64,000 nt of DNA from Conexibacter sp. CPCC 205762 (lineage in GTDB: Bacteria; Actinomycetota; Thermoleophilia; Solirubrobacterales; Solirubrobacteraceae), in the NCBI RefSeq assembly GCF_030646155.1, contig NZ_JAUTDN010000003.1, positions 62,001-126,000 of the forward strand. Reading direction: 5' to 3'. Positions 52,318-60,300 of the stretch are shown here, one piece after another. The notes below the pieces were generated by a model. That model made no database searches, was not told where the DNA came from, and saw only the letters and a list, made by a program, of their open reading frames with translations. Numbering within the stretch: position 1 is the first letter of the stretch; every line of letters begins with the position of its first letter. The position numbers were made by a program, and so were the translations under genes.

Positions 52318-53643
52318 TCAGGGCGCGACGTTGACGGCGAGGCCGAGCGGGTCGGTGTCGTAGGTGTAGCCGGCCGCTCTGCCGCGGACCGTCACTCTCG
52401 TGTGGTCGAGCATGTCTCTCGGCGTGATCCGCTCGGGCGCGGCCAGCCACGGCGACATCGCGTCGTCGAGCCCGTGCGGCCGCGGGCCGATCGCACCGCC
52501 CAGCAGCGGCACGGCGATCGGGTAGTTCTGGCCCGGGTGGGTCAGCTGCCACAGCGCCCACAGGCGGTCGATGTTGCAGTGGTGGAGGAAGAAGGCGGGG
52601 TCGTTGGGCGAGGTGCCGTACTGCATCGAGCCGCCGACCCAGACGTGCGTGCGGTTGTGCATGCCGGGCGTCGGCATCCCCGGGCCGGCCGTCCAGCCCT
52701 CCAGCAGCGCGCGGAAGCTCGCCGTCGAGTTCATGTTCGGACGCGGCAGCGCCGGCCCGCTGACGGCGGTGAGCGTGGTGTCGGTGCCGATCGCCGTCGT
52801 GCCGCTCTGCCGCGTCTCGCTGTCCGGTGCGCCGCCGGCGAAGCTGACGTAGACGACGTAGCCGGTGACGGTCGCGCGGGCCGGCGGCGAGCTGACTCTG
52901 AGCGCGTCGTTGGCGGCGACGGTGACCGCCGCCGAGGGCGAGGGCCGCGTCTCGCCCTCGGCCGTGATGTAGCTGACCGAGACGCTGTAGGTGCCGGCCG
53001 CGAGTCTGCCGCCGGCCGTTCTGACGACCGTCGGCGCCGCCGGCGAGCTGACGCCGAGCAGGCCGCCGCCCGGCTCGCGCCCGTACGGCGGCACGTCGAA
53101 GCCCTCGGCTCTGAGCGCGTAGGCGACGGCGACCGCGCGCGGCAGCGTGTCGCCGCCGGGGGTCGCGGCGAAGTCGCGCGCGAGGTCTCTGCCCTGCGGC
53201 GTGCCGGTCTGCGGCAGCGTCACCCACTCGCCGGCGCGGAAGGGGCCGGTCGTGACCGGGTCGCCGTTGCCGCCGAGGAAGTCGTCGGCCCACAGCCCGC
53301 CGCGCTGGCGGTTGGGCGAGCCGGCGTCGTCGTTGGTCCAGTCCCAGTACGGCAGCGTCAGCGTGCCGGCCGCGCCCGGCGAGGCGGTTCTGTCGGCCGC
53401 CTGCAGCGACTGCTCGAAGCGGGCGATGAAGTAGCGGTGCCAGGGGCAGAACGCGGGCCCGCCGTGGGCGGGGTTGACGTTCAGCGAGGCGGCGTCGCCG
53501 ACGCCGGTCTGGGCCGTGTCGTGCGTTCTGACGTAGTGGTCGTAGCCGTCGTCGCCGGCGACTCTCTTCATCTGCTTGACGGCTCTGATGAAGCGGTCTC
53601 TCTCGGCCTGCGTGAGCGTGTTGAGGTTTCTGCGCACCGCCAT
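52318..53643 (-). CDS. tyrosinase with inserted beta-sandwich-like domain, cluster B
   Basis: A 441-residue type-3 copper protein that should oxidise phenols to quinones. Copper site A has YDHYVRTHD near residue 37 and HGGPAFCPWHRYFIARFEQ near residue 60. Copper site B has GMHNRTHVWVGG near residue 322 and DPAFFLHHCNIDRLWALWQ near residue 345. Between them, near residues 200-300, sits an extra region of about 100 residues that looks like a fibronectin type III or similar beta sandwich (AGTYSVSVSYITAEGETRPS, ATVTGYVVYVSFAGGAPDSE). Known bacterial tyrosinases lack it. There is no signal peptide. The ATG overlaps the stop of the MelC1-like gene, matching the melC1-melC2 order of Streptomyces. 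Confidence 0.92.
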   Translation of the reverse strand: MAVRRNLNTLTQAERDRFIRAVKQMKRVAGDDGYDHYVRTHDTAQTGVGDAASLNVNPAHGGPAFCPWHRYFIARFEQSLQAADRTASPGAAGTLTLPYWDWTNDDAGSPNRQRGGLWADDFLGGNGDPVTTGPFRAGEWVTLPQTGTPQGRDLARDFAATPGGDTLPRAVAVAYALRAEGFDVPPYGREPGGGLLGVSSPAAPTVVRTAGGRLAAGTYSVSVSYITAEGETRPSPSAAVTVAANDALRVSSPPARATVTGYVVYVSFAGGAPDSETRQSGTTAIGTDTTLTAVSGPALPRPNMNSTASFRALLEGWTAGPGMPTPGMHNRTHVWVGGSMQYGTSPNDPAFFLHHCNIDRLWALWQLTHPGQNYPIAVPLLGGAIGPRPHGLDDAMSPWLAAPERITPRDMLDHTRVTVRGRAAGYTYDTDPLGLAVNVAP

Positions 53644-54023
53644 CAGCCGCGGCTCCCGCGATCGACGATGCGAACCAGCTCGGCGACCGCGTCCTCGACC
53701 GAGGCGAACGCCTGGAACGGCAGCGAGTGGGCGTGCAGATCGCCCTCGGGCGTGCGATGGAGGTCGAAGCTGTAGTCGTCGTCGATCTCGATCCGCACGA
53801 GCGACGGATCGGCCGCGAGCGCCTCCTCGGCGTCGGCCGGCGCCGCCTCCCGCGCGGTCGGCGCGGGCGTCTCGGCGTGGACGTGGCCGGCCGGCAGCGG
53901 GTCGCCGGAGAAGAAGCCGCGGAACGGGCGCAGCGGCTCGTCGCCGCCGGTCACCCGCACGCTGTGCCCCTTGACCTCGAACTCCCGTGAGCCCCCGCTC
54001 AAGACCGGTCCCCGTTCCCGCAT
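53643..54023 (-). CDS. MelC1-like tyrosinase cofactor, first gene of cluster B
   Basis: A 126-residue protein. The C-terminal part, VRIEIDDDYSFDLHRTPEGD then AHSLPFQAFASVEDAVAEL, follows the pattern of the Streptomyces copper chaperone MelC1 (strand, LH-x-x-R, Asp-Gly turn, then an Ala-rich helix). Position directly before the tyrosinase with an ATGA overlap supports a role in loading copper into it. Unlike MelC1, it has no twin-arginine signal peptide, so the tyrosinase would be matured and kept in the cytoplasm. The ATG at 54023 lies about 11 bases from the predicted transcription start; the frame remains open upstream but crosses the promoter. Confidence 0.7.
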   Translation of the reverse strand: MRERGPVLSGGSREFEVKGHSVRVTGGDEPLRPFRGFFSGDPLPAGHVHAETPAPTAREAAPADAEEALAADPSLVRIEIDDDYSFDLHRTPEGDLHAHSLPFQAFASVEDAVAELVRIVDRGSRG

Positions 54024-54040
54024 CGCCGTCGTCGCGGCGG

Positions 54041-54070
54041 AACCTACGGGCGCCGCACGAGCACTGTCAA
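54041..54070 (-). promoter_or_regulatory. promoter of cluster B
   Basis: On the minus strand TTGACA (54070-54065) and TAGGTT (54046-54041) are separated by 18 bases. The -35 is a full consensus hexamer. The -10 and the spacing are the same as at the cluster A promoter. Transcription would start near 54034. Confidence 0.6.
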
Positions 54071-54100
54071 CCGGAATCCAGACTTTGTCGCGCCAATTAG

Positions 54101-54130
54101 TTGACCAGAGGCCGAGCGGGCGAGTAGAAA
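54101..54130 (+). promoter_or_regulatory. promoter of the DUF1326/DUF2182 operon
   Basis: TTGACC at 54101-54106 and TAGAAA at 54125-54130 are 18 bases apart, and the ATG follows six bases later, so the transcript should be leaderless. It is back to back with the cluster B promoter in a 113-base divergent region. The -10 match is weak. Confidence 0.4.
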
Positions 54131-54136
54131 GCGCCC

Positions 54137-54745
54137 ATGGGGTACGAGCTGACGGGGCGGTTCTTCGAGGCGTGCGACTGCGCGGTGCCATGTCCGTGCT
54201 GGTTCGAGCAGAACCCGGAGGACGACGAGTGCACGGGCCTGATCGCCTGGCAGATCGAGCGCGGCACGATCAACGGCTTCGACGTCGCCGGCCGCACCGT
54301 CGTCAGCCTCTCCCACCACGGCGGGCACCGCAACAGCCCCGAGCACGTCCACCTCGCGCTCGTGCTCGACGACGAGACCGCCGACGGCCAGGTCGGCCCG
54401 CTCAGCGAGGCCTTCTCCGGCCAGCTCGGCGGTCCGCTCGGGGAGCTGGCGGCGCTGTTCCCGTCGCCGACGCTGCTGGAGCGCGCGCCGATCTCGTTCA
54501 CGCGCGACGGCCGCTCGACGCGGCTGCAGGTCGGTCCGCGGGTGCTGATCGAGTCGCGCCTGCTGGTCGGCGCCGCCGAGCGGCCGATCACGATCGGCGA
54601 CGGCGTCATGTCGAACCTGCTCGGCCCGATCGGCGAGTCCGGCAAGGCGAGCAGATTCGAGCTCGAGCTGCCCGGTCGCGAGCCGATCTCGGGCTTCGCG
54701 CGGTCGACGACCAGCGGCCAGTTCCGCTACCGCCACGAGGCCTGA
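54137..54745 (+). CDS. DUF1326 domain protein
   Basis: A 202-residue cytoplasmic protein. The signature is the N-terminal Cys cluster FEACDCAVPCPCWFEQ (residues 9-24), followed by GTINGFDVAGRTVV and a His pair (LSHHGGH). The Cys pattern suggests metal binding, perhaps copper. The family regularly pairs with DUF2182 membrane proteins, as here, but its function is not established. It is divergent from the copper-related cluster B genes and may share regulation with them. Leaderless start from the promoter described above is likely, as there is no ribosome binding site. Confidence 0.88.
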   Translation: MGYELTGRFFEACDCAVPCPCWFEQNPEDDECTGLIAWQIERGTINGFDVAGRTVVSLSHHGGHRNSPEHVHLALVLDDETADGQVGPLSEAFSGQLGGPLGELAALFPSPTLLERAPISFTRDGRSTRLQVGPRVLIESRLLVGAAERPITIGDGVMSNLLGPIGESGKASRFELELPGREPISGFARSTTSGQFRYRHEA

Positions 54746-54751
54746 GCGGCG

Positions 54752-55510
54752 ATGGCGGCGCGGCTGCTCGGCCCGCGCGCGCTGACGGCGGCGCTCGCGC
54801 TGCTGGCGCTCGTCGCGCTGCTGAGCTGGGGCCTCTCGCCGTACGCGCGCTTCCTGCACCACGAGTACGAGCCGGCCAGCGCCGGCGGCCAGGCGGTCGC
54901 GATCGCCTTCTTCCTCACCGGCTGGCTGCTGATGTGCACCGCGATGATGCTGCCGACGACGACGGCGCTCGTGCACGCCTTCGACCGCATGACGCAGGCA
55001 CGGCCGCTGGCCGAGCGGGCGCGCCTGCGGCTGCTGCTGATCGCGGGCTTCCTCGCCGTCTGGGTCGTCGTCGGCTACCTCTTCCGCGCGCTCGACGTGC
55101 TGATCCACGCGACCGTCGACGCCGTCGGCTGGCTCGGCGCCCACGCCGGCATCGTCGCGGCGGTGACGCTCGCGATCGCCGGCGCCTACCAGTTCGCCCC
55201 GATCAAGCAGCGCTGCCTGACCGCCTGCCGCTCGCCGCGCGCGCTCCTGACCGGCGGCTGGAGCGGCGCCCGCCCGGTCGCCGACGCGCTGCGGATCGGC
55301 GTCGCCTACGGGCGCTCCTGCGTCGGCTGCTGCTGGGCGCTGATGCTGGTGATGTTCGGGCTCGGGATGTCGAACCCGGCGCTGATGCTCGGTCTGGCGG
55401 CGCTGATGACGGCAGAGCGGTTCGCGCCAACACGGCTGAGACTGGGTGAGGCCGCCGGTATGGTGCTGCTCGGCGCGTCGGCGATCGTCGCGGTCGGGAC
55501 GCTGACCTAA
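54752..55510 (+). CDS. DUF2182 predicted metal-binding integral membrane protein
   Basis: A 252-residue membrane protein with about six helices. Family marks are CTAMMLPTTTALVHAF near residue 66, YQFAPIKQRCLTACRSP near residue 148 and YGRSCVGCCWALMLVMF near residue 188. These Met- and Cys-rich positions within helices are thought to bind metal. It follows the DUF1326 gene by six bases in one operon; the two probably work together in metal, possibly copper, handling. The exact role is unknown. Confidence 0.88.
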   Translation: MAARLLGPRALTAALALLALVALLSWGLSPYARFLHHEYEPASAGGQAVAIAFFLTGWLLMCTAMMLPTTTALVHAFDRMTQARPLAERARLRLLLIAGFLAVWVVVGYLFRALDVLIHATVDAVGWLGAHAGIVAAVTLAIAGAYQFAPIKQRCLTACRSPRALLTGGWSGARPVADALRIGVAYGRSCVGCCWALMLVMFGLGMSNPALMLGLAALMTAERFAPTRLRLGEAAGMVLLGASAIVAVGTLT

Positions 55511-55600
55511 CGCCGTCAGGCGGATGCTCAAGAATGGTGCCCGCGTGGTCGATGCACGTGGAGCAGAACCCCAGGCCCAGCACCTTCAAAGGACGACCGC

Positions 55601-57604
55601 ATGTCGAGCACCGGACGGCTCGCGCGCCAGCGCACCACCAGAACCTTCGCCGCCGGCGACGCGACCAACCTGCGCGCACCGAGAGCCGGCACGCGCGGTT
55701 CCGAGGCGCCGGCGCCGACCCGCGCCCAGCGCATGCGCTACCGCTTCGACGCGACGATGTCGCGCGGGCCGATCGCGCTCGTCGGCTGGCTCGCGCTCGT
55801 CACACTGGCGCTGATCGGCCTCGGCGCGATCGTCGCGCTGGTCTTCGGGCTCGTCCCCGACGACGGCCGCCAGAGCTTCATCGGCCAGCTGTTCAGCACG
55901 CTGATGCACGCGATGGACCCGGGCACCGTCGCCGGCGACACCGGCGGCTGGCCGTTCCTGCTGCTGATGCTGATCGTGACGCTCGGCGGCCTCTTCATCG
56001 TCTCCGCGCTCGTCGGCGTGATCGCGACCGCGCTCGACGAGAAGCTGCTGGACCTGCGCAAGGGCCGCTCGTTCGTCGTCGAGCGCGAGCACACGCTCGT
56101 GCTCGGCTGGTCCGACGCCGTCTTCACGATCCTGCCCGAGCTGGCGATCGCGAACGAGAGCGAGAAGGACCCCTCGATCGTGATCCTCGCCGATCGCGAC
56201 AAGGTCGAGATGGAGGACGCGATCCGCTCGAAGGTGCCCGACCTCAAGGGGACGCGCGTGATCTGCCGCACCGGCTCGCCGATCGACCTCGCCGACGTCG
56301 CGATCGCCAACCCGCGCGCGGCGCGCTCGGTGATCGTCCTCTCGCCCGAGTCCGACGATCCCGACGCCGAGGTGATCAAGACGGTGCTGGCGCTGACGCG
56401 CGGCCCGCACAAGCGCGCCGACGGCTACCAGATCGTCGCCGAGATCCACGACCCCGCCAACCTCGAAGCGGCCCACCTCGTCGGCGGCGAGCAGGCGGTC
56501 TTCATCGACAAGCGCGAGACGATCGCGAAGCTGATCGTGCAGGCCTCGCGCCAGTCGGGCGTCTCGGCCGCCTACGTCGAGCTGCTCGACTTCGACGGCG
56601 AGGAGATCTACTTCCGCGACGACCCGGTGCTGGTCGGCGTCAGCTACGGCGACACGCTGCTCGCGTACGAGCAGGCGGCGGTCATCGGCCTCCACCGCGC
56701 CTCCGGCGAGATCGTCGTCAACCCGCCGATGGAGCTGGTGCTGGAGGAGGGCGACCGCGTGATCGCGATCGCCGAGGACGACTCGGTGCTGGAGCGAGCG
56801 GAGCGCTTCAGCGGCCGCGTCGACACGACCGCGATCGTGCGTGGCGAGCGCCGCCCCGACGCCGCCCAGCGCGTGCTCGTGATCGGCTGGAACGGGCGCA
56901 CCTGCACGGTCGTCAACGAGCTCGACCACTACGTCGCGCCCGGCTCGCACGTGACCGTGATGGCCGACGCGCCCGGCGTCGAGGAGTCGCTCGAGCGCGG
57001 CTGCATGGCGCTCGTCAACCTCTCGATCGAGACGCGCAGCGGCAACACGACCGACCGCGCGACGCTGGAGTCGCTCGACGTCGGCAGCTACGACCACGTG
57101 ATCGTCATGTGCTACGCCGAGCACCTCGAGCCGCAGCGGGCGGACGCGCGCACGCTCGTGACGCTGCTGCACCTGCGCGACATCGCCGCCAAGCTCGACA
57201 GAAGAGTCTCGATCGTCAGCGAGATGCTCGACGACCGCAACCACGAGCTGGCGCAGGTGACCGAGGTCGACGACGTGATCGTCAGCGACAAGGTCCTCAG
57301 CCTGCTGCTGTCGCAGATCTCCGAGAACCCGCACCTGGCGGAGGTCTTCCGCACGCTGTTCGACGCCGACGGCTCGGAGCTGTACCTGCGCGAGATGAGC
57401 GACTACGTCGAGGTCGGCGCCGAGACGAGCTTCGCGACCGTCGTCGCGGCCGCGCGCGAGCGCGGCGAGAGCGCCGTCGGCCTGCGCCTCGCGGAGCTGG
57501 CGAACGACCCCGCCAGCGGCTACGGGATGAAGCTCAACCCGGCCAAGTCGGCGCTGTACGTGCCGGCGCCGGGCGACCAGGTCGTCGTGCTCGCCGAGGA
57601 TTGA
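55601..57604 (+). CDS. CASTOR/POLLUX family ion channel
   Basis: A 667-residue protein. After a basic N-terminal tail of about 55 residues come two transmembrane helices (GPIALVGWLALVTLALIGLG, and WPFLLLMLIVTLGGLFIVSA near residue 118) flanking a short pore-like loop. Two tandem RCK/TrkA-N-like regulatory domains follow. The first starts HTLVLGWSDAVFTILPELA near residue 165, the second RVLVIGWNGRTCTVVNEL near residue 424. Plant CASTOR and POLLUX are nuclear cation channels; bacterial members are presumed calcium-gated cation channels. The ATG has AAAGGA about nine bases upstream. It is transcribed alone, downstream of the DUF2182 gene. Confidence 0.9.
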   Translation: MSSTGRLARQRTTRTFAAGDATNLRAPRAGTRGSEAPAPTRAQRMRYRFDATMSRGPIALVGWLALVTLALIGLGAIVALVFGLVPDDGRQSFIGQLFSTLMHAMDPGTVAGDTGGWPFLLLMLIVTLGGLFIVSALVGVIATALDEKLLDLRKGRSFVVEREHTLVLGWSDAVFTILPELAIANESEKDPSIVILADRDKVEMEDAIRSKVPDLKGTRVICRTGSPIDLADVAIANPRAARSVIVLSPESDDPDAEVIKTVLALTRGPHKRADGYQIVAEIHDPANLEAAHLVGGEQAVFIDKRETIAKLIVQASRQSGVSAAYVELLDFDGEEIYFRDDPVLVGVSYGDTLLAYEQAAVIGLHRASGEIVVNPPMELVLEEGDRVIAIAEDDSVLERAERFSGRVDTTAIVRGERRPDAAQRVLVIGWNGRTCTVVNELDHYVAPGSHVTVMADAPGVEESLERGCMALVNLSIETRSGNTTDRATLESLDVGSYDHVIVMCYAEHLEPQRADARTLVTLLHLRDIAAKLDRRVSIVSEMLDDRNHELAQVTEVDDVIVSDKVLSLLLSQISENPHLAEVFRTLFDADGSELYLREMSDYVEVGAETSFATVVAAARERGESAVGLRLAELANDPASGYGMKLNPAKSALYVPAPGDQVVVLAED

Positions 57605-57666
57605 AACACCGCTGGACGGGTGTACGAACGCGGGCGCGCCGCACCGCGCCCGCCGCCGTACGCCGG

Positions 57667-57672
57667 TAGGCT
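57667..57672 (+). promoter_or_regulatory. -10 element of the second tetR gene (leaderless start)
   Basis: TAGGCT lies eight bases before the ATG at 57681, matching the TAGGnT elements seen before other starts here. It argues for the ATG over the in-frame GTG at 57675. Confidence 0.4.
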
Positions 57673-57680
57673 CGGTGCGC

Positions 57681-58244
57681 ATGTCGTCGCAGGAGCTGTC
57701 ACCCCGCGCGCGTGAGATCGTCACGGTCGCGCGGGAGCTGTTGGAAACCGAGGGGCCCGAGGGCCTCTCGATGCGCCGGATCGCGGCACGTCTGGGAATC
57801 CGCGCGCCCTCGCTCTACGAGCACGTCGCCGACAAGCGCGCGCTCGAGAACCAGATCATCTCGCAGGCCTTCTTCGAGCAGGGCGCGCTGACCGAGCAGG
57901 CCGCGGCCGGCGCCCGCGCGGCCGGCGAGGACCCGATAAACGCGATCGGCGTCGCCTACCGCGCCTACGCGATCGCGCACCCGCACGTCTACCGCCTGAT
58001 GACCGACCACGGGCTCGAGCGCGAGCGGCTCGTGCCCGGTGCCGAGCAGTACGCCGGCGAGGCGCTGCGGCAGGCGGTCGGCGGCGACCTGATGCTCGCG
58101 CGCGTGCTGTGGGCCTTCGCCCACGGCATGATCATGCTCGAGCTGAACGACCGCTTCGCCGAGGGCAGCGACGCCGACGCGCTGTGGCAGGCCGGCCTCA
58201 GAGCATTGCGTGCGAGCGCAGACGCGTCCGGCTCAGCCGGCTGA
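57681..58244 (+). CDS. TetR family regulator with WHG-type C-terminal domain
   Basis: A 187-residue repressor. The helix-turn-helix region is LSMRRIAARLGIRAPSLYEHV (residues about 33-53), preceded by REIVTVARELLETEGPEG. The C-terminal domain contains LWAFAHGMIMLELNDRF, the pattern of the WHG ligand-binding class. No palindrome was seen near its start. It is not divergent from any gene, so its targets may lie elsewhere. A hairpin spanning the stop codon separates it from the convergent GH15 gene. Confidence 0.9.
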   Translation: MSSQELSPRAREIVTVARELLETEGPEGLSMRRIAARLGIRAPSLYEHVADKRALENQIISQAFFEQGALTEQAAAGARAAGEDPINAIGVAYRAYAIAHPHVYRLMTDHGLERERLVPGAEQYAGEALRQAVGGDLMLARVLWAFAHGMIMLELNDRFAEGSDADALWQAGLRALRASADASGSAG

Positions 58245-58253
58245 GCTGAGCCG
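58231..58253. terminator. hairpin between convergent tetR and GH15 genes
   Basis: GGCTCAGC CGGCTGA GCTGAGCC forms a perfect 8-bp stem with a 7-base loop. It spans the stop codon of tetR and faces the end of the GH15 gene. Probably a bidirectional terminator. Confidence 0.5.
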
Positions 58254-58276
58254 CGCGCGGCGCCGAAGTCCAGTGC

Positions 58277-60187
58277 TCAGCGGAGGTCGTCGACGAGCGC
58301 CTCGTCGGCGCGGATGATGTGCATCACGGCGTTGATCAGCGCCAGGTGCGTGAAGGCCTGCGGGAAGTTGCCGAGGTGGCGGCCCGAGTGGGGGTCGATC
58401 TCCTCCGCGTAGAGCGCCAGCGGGCTGGCGTACGAGAGCAGCTTGTCGCAGAGGTCGCGGGCGCGCTGGACCTCGCCGATCTCGACCAGCGCCGAGACGA
58501 GCCAGAAGGAGCAGATCGCGAACGAGCCCTCCTCGCCGGTGAGGCCGTCGTCGGTCTCCTCGACTCTGTAGCGCAGCACGAGGTCGTTGACGGTCAGCTC
58601 GTCGGCGATCGCCAGCACCGTGTTGCGCACGCGCGGGTCGCTCGACGGCAGGAAGCCGAGCATCGGGATCAGCAGCAGCGAGGCGTCGAGCGCATCGGTG
58701 TCGTAGTGCTGGACGAAGACGCCCCGCTCGTCGACGCCGCGCTCGCAGATCTCGGCGTGCATCTCGTCGGCGGCCGCGCGCCAGCGCTTCGCCGCCTCGC
58801 GGTCGCCGCGCAGCCGCGCGAGACGGGCGCCGCGGTCGGCCGCGACCCAGCAGAAGATCTTCGACGAGGTGAAGTGCTGCGGCTCGCCGCGCACCTCCCA
58901 GATGCCGCGGTCGGGCTCGTGCCACTCCGCCACCGCCGTGTCGACCTGCTTGACGACGAGCGGCCAGAGGCGGTCGTCGAGGCGGTCGCCGGAGCGGATG
59001 TGGAGCCGGATCGAGTCGAGCAGGACGCCCCAGACGTCGTGCTGGCGCTGGTCCCAGGCGCCGTTGCCGATCCGCACCGGCTTGGCGCCCTCGTAGCCGT
59101 CGAGATGGTCGAGGATCTCCTCCTCCAACCGTTCTCGGCCGTCGATCCCGTACATGATCGAGAGCCGCCCGCCGGCCTCCAGCCGGTCGGTGATGAAGTA
59201 GAGGAAGTCGTGCGCCTCGCGGTCGAAGCCGAGCGTCGAGAGGCCCCACAGCATGAAGGTCGAGTCGCGCAGCCAGGTGTAGCGGTAGTCCCAGTTGCGC
59301 TCGCCGCCCGGCGTCTCCGGCAGCGAGGTCGTCGCCGCCGCCATCATCGCGCCGGTCGGCGCGTAGGTGAGGCCCTTCAGCGTCAGCGCCGAGCGCTGCA
59401 GGTGGACGCGCCAGGGATGGTCCGGGAAGCGGCCGCGGCTGATCCACTCGTGCCAGAAGTTGCCGGTGTAGGAGAGCTTGTCGTGCGCCTCCTCGTAGCT
59501 CTCCGGCGGCAGGTGGGTCGACCAGCCGAGCGCGCAGAAGAGCGTGTCGCCGGCTCTCATGCGCGTCTCGGCGCGGGCGCGCGGGCCCTCGAAGCCGAGC
59601 CGCATGTCGGTCCGCAGGCGCAGCTGCAGGTTGGTCCCCTCGGCGGTGCAGATGCCGTCGCCGTAGCCGTCGCCGGCATAGCTCCACGAGCCGCGTCTGC
59701 GGGCGTAGTCGAAGGCCGGCTCGCAGTCCAGCTCGACGTCGACGAAGCCGTTGAGGCAGCGCATCGTGCGCAGCAGCACGTGCGCGGCCTCGTGGTCGCG
59801 CGGGGAGCGGGCGTAGCGGCGCGAGCGCTCCTCGCCGTGGTGCCACGGGCCGATCAGCAGCACGTCGCGGACGACCAGCCAGCCGGTCGGCGTGCCCCAG
59901 GTCGTCTCGAGGATCATCGTGCCCGGCAGGTAGCGGCGGTCGGCGGGGACGACCTCGTCGCGCGGGCCGACGCGGAAGCGGCCGGCGTGGCGGTCGAGGA
60001 TGCCGGCGAAGACGCTCGGCCCGTCCATCCGCGGCAGGCACATCCACTCGACGTTGCCGCTCTTGGCGACGAGCGCGCAGACTTCGCAGTCCGACAGGAA
60101 GCCGTAGTCGGCGATCGGCGGGTATTGACTGCCGCCGAGCGCAATCTCCTGCTGGGCCGGCTCGGCGGTGGCGACTTCGAACTCCAC
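58277..60187 (-). CDS. glycoside hydrolase family 15 (trehalase/glucoamylase-like)
   Basis: A 636-residue enzyme of the GH15 type, related to the actinobacterial trehalases. Residues 1-230 are the beta-sandwich N-terminal domain (YGFLSDCEVCALVAKSG, then WMCLPRMDGPSVFAGILD). The (alpha/alpha)6 barrel has the active-site block NWDYRYTWLRDSTFML near residue 297, the catalytic Glu region EEGSFAICSFWLVSAL near residue 550 and the second Glu in YAEEIDPHSG, followed by LGNFPQAFTHLALINA. The GTG at 60187 is preferred: upstream in-frame residues are only basic and unconserved, and a -10-like TACCGT lies eight bases before the GTG. It probably hydrolyses trehalose in the cytoplasm; glucan cleavage is the alternative. 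Confidence 0.9.
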   Translation of the reverse strand: MEFEVATAEPAQQEIALGGSQYPPIADYGFLSDCEVCALVAKSGNVEWMCLPRMDGPSVFAGILDRHAGRFRVGPRDEVVPADRRYLPGTMILETTWGTPTGWLVVRDVLLIGPWHHGEERSRRYARSPRDHEAAHVLLRTMRCLNGFVDVELDCEPAFDYARRRGSWSYAGDGYGDGICTAEGTNLQLRLRTDMRLGFEGPRARAETRMRAGDTLFCALGWSTHLPPESYEEAHDKLSYTGNFWHEWISRGRFPDHPWRVHLQRSALTLKGLTYAPTGAMMAAATTSLPETPGGERNWDYRYTWLRDSTFMLWGLSTLGFDREAHDFLYFITDRLEAGGRLSIMYGIDGRERLEEEILDHLDGYEGAKPVRIGNGAWDQRQHDVWGVLLDSIRLHIRSGDRLDDRLWPLVVKQVDTAVAEWHEPDRGIWEVRGEPQHFTSSKIFCWVAADRGARLARLRGDREAAKRWRAAADEMHAEICERGVDERGVFVQHYDTDALDASLLLIPMLGFLPSSDPRVRNTVLAIADELTVNDLVLRYRVEETDDGLTGEEGSFAICSFWLVSALVEIGEVQRARDLCDKLLSYASPLALYAEEIDPHSGRHLGNFPQAFTHLALINAVMHIIRADEALVDDLR

Positions 60188-60300
60188 GGACGCTGAACGG
60201 TAGCGAGATCGGCGCCGCCTCCGTATGTCCAAGCGGAGAAGCTCGCCGGGAGGATCCGCTCCGCGCGCTACTTCCGCTCCTGCGCTCCGTTTCGAGGAGC

